From Palaemon carinicauda (Eukaryota > Arthropoda > Malacostraca > Decapoda > Palaemonidae): a DNA stretch of 64,000 nt. Position 1 is the first letter of the stretch. The number at the start of each line of letters is the position of its first letter. The stretch is from contig NC_090731.1 of NCBI RefSeq assembly GCF_036898095.1, positions 151,151,235 through 151,215,234 on the forward strand, read 5' to 3'. The translations under genes and the position numbers were made by a program. The notes beneath the pieces are model-generated. The model ran no database searches and was not told the DNA's origin. It saw nothing but the letters and a program-made list of their open reading frames with translations. Positions 57,425 through 64,000 of this stretch are shown here, in pieces.

Positions 57425-58405
57425 ATGGTGCCTAAGAGAGAATCAGTGAAAGGTGCAGTGGGTGTGAGTGTGAGAAGGAAGGAAGTGAAAGGGGGAAAAG
57501 GAGAGGAAGAATATTCAAGTGACTCTGACCATGAAGAAAGGATGGCTGGTCCAAACGACTGCGGATGGTGCAAAAAAGGGGTAAGATCGAACCAAGAAGC
57601 GATACATTGTGATTTGTGTGATGTATGGTTTCACATAGGCTGTGGTCAATTAGAAAGGAGTGAATTTAAGAAAATCAGTGAATCTAAACATGCCCGATGG
57701 TTCTGTGGTAGGTGCAGGGGGGATTTCAAAAACTTGAAGGCAGAAAACAAGAAACTTAAGAAACAGTATGATGAGCTCAGGGATAATTTCATAGGGCTGC
57801 AGGATACGGTAGATGAGTTAAAAAAGGAGATTAGGTCATTGGTGGATAATAATATGATAGGAACGGGTCAGCTGACAAGAGAAGAAGTTAGGGAGGAAGT
57901 CAGGGCAGAGATGATAGAAATAAGGGAAAAGGAGAAAAAGAAAAACAATATAGTAATTTTCAATATAAAAGAAAGTACAAAAGTTGATAATAATGAAAAG
58001 CTGAGAGATGATTTTGATAAATGTGGGAGTTTGATTAATGTCGAGTTAGGAATGAATGATGTGGAAATTGAAGAAGTGGGTAGGTTAGGCAAACCAAGGG
58101 AAGAGAGAGAGGAACAAGGACAAAGACAAAAACCAAGGCCCCTGCTAGTTAAGCTTAAAAGCACCAAGGAAAAATGGGGAATAATTGCAAGGGGCAAACA
58201 CCTCAGGAAATCAACAAAAGAGGAGTTGAGACAAGTTTTCATTGCACCTGACCTCACTTTTAGGGAAAGGGAAAAAGAAAGGAAGTTGCTAGAGGAATTG
58301 AGAGAGAAAAAAGAAAATGGAGAACAGGGGTGGTACATAAAGAGAGGAGAACTAGTAAGAAACGACAATTTTCGTCAAGAAGCAAACGCAAGCAGAGCGA
58401 ATTAG
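57425..58405 (+). CDS. LINE ORF1 protein with PHD finger and coiled coil
   Basis: 326 aa from the first ATG after the 5' UTR. A Ser/Glu-rich N-terminus is followed by a complete C4HC3 PHD finger: Cys46, 49, 62, 65, His70, Cys73, 94, 97 (NDCGWCK, HCDLCDVWFHIGC, RWFCGRC). A coiled coil covers about residues 103-150. A basic region then precedes a fold seen in ORF1-like proteins: NNIVIFNIKES, GRLGKP, RPLLVKLKS and IAPDLTFREREKER. Such proteins bind the element RNA as a nucleoprotein particle, and PHD fingers may add chromatin contact. All ligands are present and there is no lesion. The stop at 58403-58405 overlaps the open ORF2 frame. Confidence 0.9.
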   Translation: MVPKRESVKGAVGVSVRRKEVKGGKGEEEYSSDSDHEERMAGPNDCGWCKKGVRSNQEAIHCDLCDVWFHIGCGQLERSEFKKISESKHARWFCGRCRGDFKNLKAENKKLKKQYDELRDNFIGLQDTVDELKKEIRSLVDNNMIGTGQLTREEVREEVRAEMIEIREKEKKKNNIVIFNIKESTKVDNNEKLRDDFDKCGSLINVELGMNDVEIEEVGRLGKPREEREEQGQRQKPRPLLVKLKSTKEKWGIIARGKHLRKSTKEELRQVFIAPDLTFREREKERKLLEELREKKENGEQGWYIKRGELVRNDNFRQEANASRAN

Positions 58406-61400
58406 GAAAGGTATAAATTTAGACAAAAAAGTTAACCAATGTATAAGAATATGCCTGTTAAATATCCAAGCACTAACCAAGCAGAAATTAATAGAAATAG
58501 AAAAAGAGATAAACACAAATAAAGTTCATATATTTTGTTTGACAGAAACGCACCAAAAAATAGATAAAATACAGCTGAGTAAAGGTCTGTTAAAGTTAGA
58601 AAAAAGAAGGGATTTTAAAGACAAAAAGGGTGGAGGGTTAATGTTAATTTTTAAAAACAATAATATCACTGAAGTAGAGGAAATAGAAACCAAACATAGC
58701 GATATTATAATGGTACAGAGCAAAATCCACAGCTTAGTATTCCTGATAATACTGGTATATTTCGCAGCAGGAAATACAGAAGATAGAAAAAGAGATCAAG
58801 AATTGAAAGTGGAATGTGAAAATTTAATACAAAAAGCAGGAGAAACAACACCTTTGCTAGTTATGGGGGATTTTAACGGCCACGTTGGATTTCTTGGGCA
58901 CCAACAAGTAGACAGAAATGGGGAAATGGTGCTAGATTGGATGGGTAACCACAACCTAACACTATTAAATGGAGATGAAAGGTGCTCAGGACTATACACA
59001 TGGAATAGACAAGATCAGCATAGTGCTATTGATTTTGTACTTGCAAATATGCTATATAAAAAATTTAAATGTATGGAAATAGATGAAGATAAAACAATAT
59101 TAGATATATCAGATCACAACTTAATAACAGTAGAATTGGAAGCAAAAACAAATAGCGAAAATAATTACAATAAAGGGAAGTGGGAAGAAATTACATATTA
59201 TAGCAGTGACGCAAAAGATATAGACGAATATGTGAAATCTATAGAGAGAAAACTTGTCAGCAAGGATGTAAAAAATATTGATGAGCTAAACATAATAATG
59301 GCAGAAATGAAACAAGAACATTTGGCTAAAACATATAGGAGAAGGGTAACAAATGAAGGGAAGAACAAAGAACAACCTTGGGTAACCGAGGAAATAAGAA
59401 GAAAGATTAAGGAAAGAAAGGAACTTAATAGAAAAAAGAGAAATGAAAAAGATATTAGGATAAAAAGAGAATTAGAAGAAAAATACAATCATAAGAAGAA
59501 AGAAGTACAAATACTGGTGAAAGAGAGCATAACGTTATATGAGAAAAAGAAGACCAGGGAGATAAGAGATGATAAAAACAATAAACTATGGGAAAACATA
59601 AACAAATTAAGAAATAGCAAAGAAATAAAAAGCGAGGCAATACAATTATATGGAGAGAGAGGAAATAAACTATCAGATGAAGAGGCTAAAGAAGAATTAG
59701 TAAAATTTTGGAAAACAGTCTACAACACACATGAAAATAGAATAACTGAGATCTGGAATGAGGAGGAGGAGAGTGAATACCTGGATAATTTGAGAAGAGA
59801 AAACGACATTATAACTGTAAATGAATATAGTATACCTGAACATCTAAGGGAGCATTACGATGCTGTACTTAATGTCGAAGGAATAATTAAACCCATGCCC
59901 GCCGCTGAAATGAGTAAAGGTAAATTAGAAAAATACTTAAAACGTCTAAAGAAAGGTAAAGCAGCAGGGCCAGATGGACTAAAGCCAGACTACTACAAAG
60001 CAATGATGATGAGTGATATATGCAAGAATACACTAGTGAACTGCTACAAAGAGGAACTAGCCAGCAAAGAAAAACCCAAAAGCTGGAAAGAATCCAGAAC
60101 AAAAATGTTAAAAAAGAAAAACAAGCCAACAGCAAAGGAATTGAGACCTATAGCTCTCACAAATGTATCATATAAAATATACATGGCTTTTATCAAGGAT
60201 GAAATAGAAAGGCATTTAAAAAGTAATAATGCCATAGAGGATAGTCAAGCGGGATTTACAGAAGGAGGAAGGATTGAGGATAATATATTCATCTTACAAT
60301 ACATGGTCGAAGAAACTTTCAAAAATAAGAAAAAACTCATAGTGGCCTCTTTAGATTTCAAAAAAGCTTTCGATTCCATAAAAAGGGAAGCACTGATAGA
60401 AACATTAAAGCAATACAAAGTACATACTAGTATAATTAACTCTATAGCTGAAGTGTATGTGGGAGACTCGACTACGTTAGACATAGGGGAAAGAGTAGAA
60501 CAAAAATTGAGCGTAAGCAGTGGAATAAAGCAAGGCTGTACTGCCTCTACAACATTATTCAAATTAATTACTTATCAGATTATAAAACAAGTAGAAAGGG
60601 AAGGTAATGGTTTTAAAAATGATATTATAAAGCTAGTAGTATTATTTTTTGCTGATGATGTCCTAGTGCTTGCTGAGAATATAGAGGATGCTGAATTAAA
60701 CATAAGGAAAGTGATAGATATAGGAAAGCAGTGTGGTTTAGACATAAATAGAGACAAAAGTAGCGTACTTATATATAATATGAAGGAGAAACCAGATAAT
60801 ATAGAGGGAATAAGAGTAGTAAGCAATATTAAATACCTAGGTATCAAGGTAGATGATGGTAGGAATATGTTCAAAACACAGAAAAGTGAAATGATAGTTA
60901 AGGCGCAAAAGCTAGCCAATCTTACATATTCGATCATAGAAAAAAGCTGTAATAAGATACTGATAGGGAAAACATACTGGAAAAGTGTAGCACTACCTTC
61001 TATATTATATGGAACAAATGTGATTAACTTAACAGAAACGGAAATAGAAAAGTTGCAGAGAATAGAGAATGGAGTGTATAGAAGGATGTTAGGGGCTGTA
61101 AAGAATACAGCAATTGTAGCCCTGAGAGGGGATGTAGGAGCATCAGCTATGAAAACAAGGGTAATGGATGGTAAGCTGAGGTACCTTAATAGCATTTTTA
61201 AGGGAGAAAAGGACCTACTTACAGCAATAGTCAATGATATGGAAGAAAAAGAGAGGAAGTGGTGGATGCATGTGAAGAAGTATGCTGAAGAATGTGGGAT
61301 GGCGATGAGAGAAGTCAAGAGATGTACGAAAGAGGACATAAAGAAGAGAACAAGAGAATGGGACACAAGCAAATGGAAGAGTGAAATGGAGTGTAAGGAG

Positions 61401-61781
61401 AGTTTAATTTTGTATAAAAACTGGAAAAGTGAAATCAAGGAGGAGGAAGTGTATGACAATACATTTTCGTCAATTTTATTATTTAGAGCAAGGACAAACT
61501 CATTGGGCTTGAATATAAGAAACAGACACCAAGATGGAAATATAAACTGTGTATTCTGTGATGTAGAAGAAAATGCTAACCACTTTATATTATATTGTCC
61601 ACAGTTTAGTGATATAAGAATAAAAGCAATTGAGCTTCAACAACCATACGAAGAAGATAGTGCACAAACAGTTGGAAAATTCCTTTTTTGTGAAGAGAAT
61701 ATTGAAAATAAGAAAAGTATACTACAACAAATGTGGATGAAAAGAGAAAAACTAGTGAAAATAAGGAACACACAAAACTAA
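58359..61781 (+). CDS. LINE ORF2 protein: APE endonuclease-reverse transcriptase
   Basis: The frame is open from 58359, after a TAA at 58356. Its first ATG is only at 58539, inside the endonuclease. The conserved start ICLLNIQAL and FCLTETHQ lies at 58449-58550, so the real protein must begin earlier, by recoding, reinitiation or a non-AUG start. Numbered from 58539, the APE motifs GDFN (110-113), SAIDFVLAN and SDHN (191-194) are complete. RT motifs include KAAGPDGLKPDYYK, LRPIALTNVSYK, SLDFKKAFDSI, GIKQGCTAS and FADDVLVLA (704-712, Asp706 and Asp707), then YLGIKV. A C-terminal zinc motif CVFCDVEENANHFILYC closes the protein. It nicks target DNA and primes reverse transcription there. All key residues are present. 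Confidence 0.92.
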   Translation, partial: ETTIFVKKQTQAERIRKGINLDKKVNQCIRICLLNIQALTKQKLIEIEKEINTNKVHIFCLTETHQKIDKIQLSKGLLKLEKRRDFKDKKGGGLMLIFKNNNITEVEEIETKHSDIIMVQSKIHSLVFLIILVYFAAGNTEDRKRDQELKVECENLIQKAGETTPLLVMGDFNGHVGFLGHQQVDRNGEMVLDWMGNHNLTLLNGDERCSGLYTWNRQDQHSAIDFVLANMLYKKFKCMEIDEDKTILDISDHNLITVELEAKTNSENNYNKGKWEEITYYSSDAKDIDEYVKSIERKLVSKDVKNIDELNIIMAEMKQEHLAKTYRRRVTNEGKNKEQPWVTEEIRRKIKERKELNRKKRNEKDIRIKRELEEKYNHKKKEVQILVKESITLYEKKKTREIRDDKNNKLWENINKLRNSKEIKSEAIQLYGERGNKLSDEEAKEELVKFWKTVYNTHENRITEIWNEEEESEYLDNLRRENDIITVNEYSIPEHLREHYDAVLNVEGIIKPMPAAEMSKGKLEKYLKRLKKGKAAGPDGLKPDYYKAMMMSDICKNTLVNCYKEELASKEKPKSWKESRTKMLKKKNKPTAKELRPIALTNVSYKIYMAFIKDEIERHLKSNNAIEDSQAGFTEGGRIEDNIFILQYMVEETFKNKKKLIVASLDFKKAFDSIKREALIETLKQYKVHTSIINSIAEVYVGDSTTLDIGERVEQKLSVSSGIKQGCTASTTLFKLITYQIIKQVEREGNGFKNDIIKLVVLFFADDVLVLAENIEDAELNIRKVIDIGKQCGLDINRDKSSVLIYNMKEKPDNIEGIRVVSNIKYLGIKVDDGRNMFKTQKSEMIVKAQKLANLTYSIIEKSCNKILIGKTYWKSVALPSILYGTNVINLTETEIEKLQRIENGVYRRMLGAVKNTAIVALRGDVGASAMKTRVMDGKLRYLNSIFKGEKDLLTAIVNDMEEKERKWWMHVKKYAEECGMAMREVKRCTKEDIKKRTREWDTSKWKSEMECKESLILYKNWKSEIKEEEVYDNTFSSILLFRARTNSLGLNIRNRHQDGNINCVFCDVEENANHFILYCPQFSDIRIKAIELQQPYEEDSAQTVGKFLFCEENIENKKSILQQMWMKREKLVKIRNTQN

Positions 61782-61848
61782 AAGACACAGAGGCGCCGTT
61801 GTAAAGGCTATGCCTCACCCCAGAACCTGAACCTGAACCTGAACAGAT
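61782..61848 (+). repeat. LINE 3' end with CTGAAC repeats and target duplication
   Basis: After the ORF2 stop comes a short 3' UTR (GAGGCGCCGTTGTAAAGGCT), then CAGAACCTGAACCTGAACCT and TGAACAGAT. The hexamer CCTGAA repeats about three times and merges with the target duplication TGAACAGAT. There is no poly(A). Confidence 0.88.
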
Positions 61849-62195
61849 CCACTGTCAGGAAACTCCACAGTCAAGACTTTGCTGGCTATCAGAGGATTCA
61901 AAGACCATACGGAGACCACTATCAGTCTCTCTCTGCTCAGATTGTCAGCAAGCACAATCCTCTTACCAGGAATGAAGCGAACTGATAGGGAAATCGAATG
62001 ATCTTCTGACCATTGTAGAATCTCTACTGCAAGATGGCATTGGGGCTGCTTAAAGGTACCACCTTGTTTATTAAGCCACTACTGTGGTGTTGTCGCTCAT
62101 TTACATCACAGAGTGACCCACCACCAACTGATAGAACTGCTGGAGAGCTAGAAAGGCTGCTCTCATTTCCAAGATATTTATGTGCTGGTAAGGGA
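61840..62195 (-). pseudogene. RNase H relic of element 5
   Basis: Aligns with element 4 at about 45945-46280, including AATGAAGCG, CACTACTGTGGTGTTGTCGC (complement of the SDNTTVVA block) and GATATTTATGTG. Similarity ends around 62195, where element 5 is truncated. No usable frame. Confidence 0.72.
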
Positions 62196-62567
62196 GAACA
62201 GCTTATTTACAGTGGAAGAAAGGTCAAATTCATTGAAAGCACATTACTTACAGTAGGAAAAGTGGTTTTTTCTCTTGGAAATTTACTTCCGTGTTCTAGA
62301 ATCTTACCGAAAAAGACTATCTTAGTAAGCAAATCAATTAGAACTTAGGAGCTGACCCTATATTATATCTATATGGGGTACATTTCCAAATTAACATTGA
62401 ATATCAACAAACAAGACACTTACCGTTCAGTGGTATGAGGTTATGCACACCTGCATTTGAGTTTAAACATGAAAATGTAGAATGAGAAGAAAAATCACTA
62501 AAGTATACACATTACCCTAATTATATCCATGAGGATGATGGTTAATGAACAAACAATAATTGTTAGG
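62196..62567. other. Spacer, no gene seen
   Basis: AT-rich sequence of unknown origin between truncated element 5 and the SINE-like repeat. Confidence 0.45.
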
Positions 62568-63858
62568 GTTGTGGTGGCCGATGTGATAACGTTCCTGACT
62601 GGTGATCACTAGACTGGGGTTTGTGTCCCACTGAAACTTGTTAGTTCCTTTGGTCGCCGCTGCGGTTTCATTGTAGTGTATTACAGGGCAATGTAACCTA
62701 GGAAAACAACTACTTTTTCTTATAGAAAAAATTACGCTCTCTTCGAAAATGACACTCGTTCCCGTCGCAAATTAATAGTTTCAGAAATATATATACATCT
62801 ATATCCTCCAATAATGGGGGACCCCCAGTGGGAACTCGGGGTTTTGGGTGGGGAAAACATACTGGGGAATCGATATATAAACGTAAAACAAGCCTTTTCT
62901 TCTCTATACATTACCTTCTTGAAATTATAATAACCGGAGGAAAATACAAAACAGTATATCTGGATAAACTTTGGAGGCCCCGTTACAGAGATTGTGTCAT
63001 GAAAAAATACAGTAACCAGTGCTGCCAACGTCCGATGTAGATCAAATGTTATTTTGTGACCTGTCATACTACTAGGCTAGGTTAGGTGGGTTTGTTAGGT
63101 TCTGTGCCCTTTTTGTACTTTTTATATATTGAGTAAAACTTATATGGAGAAATTATTTAAAATACATATGGAAATATCTATCATTACTATCTTTAGTAAT
63201 GTCAGCGTGCCGTTGGTAACTCTGTGTACCATCGTCAACGTTGGTAACACTGTGTATTATTGGTAACGTTGCTAATGTTATCGTTCGTTCGTTAGAGAAG
63301 TGACACCGTGCAACTCGTTATCCGAATTGGTTGATCTTTGTTTCCGATTGAAATGAACATCAAATTCGGTTAATTCACGTTATTTACTATAGGAATACAA
63401 TTATATACCATTTCCCCAGTATGTTTTCCCCACCCAAAACCCCGAGTTCCCACTGGGGGTCCCTCATATCGTAGGATATAGATGTATATATATTTCTGAA
63501 ACTATTCATTTGCGACTGAAACAAGTGTCATTTTAGAAGAGGGCGTAATTTTTTCTATAAGAAACAGTAGTTTTTTTCCTAGGTTACATTGCCCTGTAAT
63601 TCACTACAAAAATACCGTCGCTGCAACCTCACTATCCTTATGAGTTAAGGATGGGAGGGTGGGTGGGTTTGGGGGAGCCATTAGGTCCATCTAGTGAGTC
63701 ATTAGCAGCCACTGCCTGGCCCTCCTTGGTCATACTTTAAGTGGAGAGGGGGCTTGGGCGCCGATCCTAAGTTTCTATGGTCATTCTCTAGGACATTATC
63801 TTGCTTGATAGGGCAATGTCACTGTTCCTTGTCTCTGCCATTCATGAGCGACCTTTAA
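62568..63858 (+). mobile_element. tRNA-derived SINE-like repeat, interrupted
   Basis: The head at 62568-62650 looks like a tRNA-derived Pol III promoter. GTGGCCGATGTGATAACGTT is in the A-box position, and GACTGGGGTTTGTGTCCC, containing a B-box-like GGTTTGTGTCCC, follows about 40 bp later. The body resumes at 63615 (CGTCGCTGCAACCTCACTAT) and includes TTGGGGGAGCCATTAGGTCC, CTGCCTGGCCCTCCTTGGTC and CATTCATGAGCGACCTTTAA. I recall an abundant shrimp-type repeat with these words but cannot verify it here. The 62670-63610 insert splits the copy. Confidence 0.65.
62670..63610. mobile_element. ~0.94-kb element with ~200-bp terminal inverted repeats
   Basis: 62671-62870 is the reverse complement of 63411-63609 with scattered differences. 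Shared blocks include TTGTAGTG at the outer ends, ATTACAGGGCAATGTAACCT, AGTTTCAGAAATATATA and GGTGGGGAAAACATACTGGG. No transposase is present. The middle contains GGTTAGGTGGGTTTGTTAGG (63074), also found in the 1.45-kb element, and TTGGTAAC-type repeats at 63205-63275. SINE-derived sequence on both sides (GGTCGCCGCTGC and CGTCGCTGC) suggests a target duplication, now diverged. Confidence 0.8.
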
Positions 63859-64000
63859 GTGTTGCGCTCCGCACGTTAGCCAAGTGGGGGAATATTTTGC
63901 CTGACAAAAATTCGATGACCAAACCACCTATATCCTACCGGTAACCCGACACCTTGGCATAACTGTTCATTTGGGTATGAGACGACTACTGTATGGTGCA
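63859..64000. other. Spacer to window end
   Basis: Nothing recognisable. It may be the tail of the SINE-like repeat. Confidence 0.4.

Larger units (their letters stand above)
57302..61839 (+). mobile_element. Full-length LINE (non-LTR retrotransposon), CR1/L2-like
   Basis: About 4.54 kb inserted in element 5, flanked by the 9-bp duplication TGAACAGAT (57293-57301 and 61840-61848). It has a 123-bp 5' UTR, ORF1 with a PHD finger, ORF2 with APE endonuclease and RT, and a short 3' UTR ending in CTGAAC repeats instead of poly(A). The sense strand is strongly A-rich. PHD-bearing ORF1 plus an APE-type ORF2 without RNase H fits the CR1/L2/Daphne-type groups. I cannot place it more exactly. Both ORFs are free of stops, so this copy may be recent. 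Confidence 0.92.
52225..62195 (-). mobile_element. DIRS-like element 5, truncated and split by three insertions
   Basis: DIRS sequence on the minus strand occupies 52225-52767, 54171-55195, 56649-57301 and 61840-62195. Read in order these align with element 4 from its window-left terminus to RNase H. RT, gag and the far terminus are missing, and similarity ends near 62195 within RNase H. The insertions are described separately. Removing them restores continuity with element 4 at every joint, which fixes their borders. Confidence 0.85.

Noticed and set aside
57868..58368. Long minus-strand frame opposite LINE ORF1, and similar ones opposite ORF2 (59198-59488, 60575-61459)
   Set aside because: They are hydrophobic, Phe/Ser/Leu-rich translations of the complement of A-rich coding sequence, with no motif. 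They are shadows of the LINE proteins.
62568..62650. Possible tRNA gene
   Set aside because: A- and B-box-like words are present, but there is no acceptor stem or anticodon arm that closes. It is the head of a SINE-like repeat.

Overview
The window is eukaryotic, repeat-dense DNA, most likely from a decapod crustacean. That is an inference from four things: several DIRS-like tyrosine-recombinase (YR) retrotransposons, very long (CT)n microsatellites, a tRNA-derived SINE of a kind I associate with shrimp-like genomes, and AT-rich spacer. No complete host gene is visible. The only host-gene hint is a possible 12-codon terminal exon near 14.4 kb. Nearly everything that can be named is a transposable element.

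Layout. 408-7045 (+): a decayed DIRS element (element 1). 7046-13549 (+): a nearly complete DIRS element (element 2) that abuts the end of element 1. It has inverted terminal repeats, an internal complementary region, a broken gag, an intact RT-RNase H-methyltransferase-like ORF and an intact YR ORF. 13.5-25.3 kb: AT-rich spacer with CT microsatellites and a ~29-bp minisatellite. 25280-32750 (-): a DIRS element of another lineage (element 3) with an altered RT active site and tandem arrays in its leader. 32.8-42.5 kb: spacer holding a long inverted repeat (34.26-35.14 kb), a triplicated ~150-bp unit and a DIRS relic with a YR fragment (40.0-41.35 kb). 42.6-43.6 kb: an insertion carrying a piggyBac-type transposase fragment. 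43717-51382 (-): DIRS element 4, with a 24-bp minisatellite inside gag. 52225-62195 (-): DIRS element 5, truncated and split by three later insertions. These are a deletion derivative of a two-gene DNA transposon with YqaJ-like and THAP fragments (52768-54170), a 1.45-kb TIR element with an 8-bp target duplication (55196-56648), and a full-length LINE with PHD-finger ORF1 and APE-RT ORF2 (57302-61839). 62.57-63.86 kb: a SINE-like repeat split by a ~0.94-kb element with ~200-bp inverted ends.

How the parts work. In DIRS elements the gag-like protein, RT/RNase H and YR act together: RNA is copied and circularised with the help of the internal complementary region, and the YR integrates the circle without target duplication. 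Element 2 keeps apparently functional RT, RNase H and YR but not gag, so it would need gag supplied in trans. The LINE needs only its own ORF1 and ORF2, and both look open. The most notable observations are the 2-kb overlap of two open frames in element 2, the end-to-end DIRS junction at a shared TATCAT, the convergent-gene remnant of the YqaJ/THAP transposon, the LINE whose 3' repeat matches its target site, and the ~0.9-kb near-palindrome.
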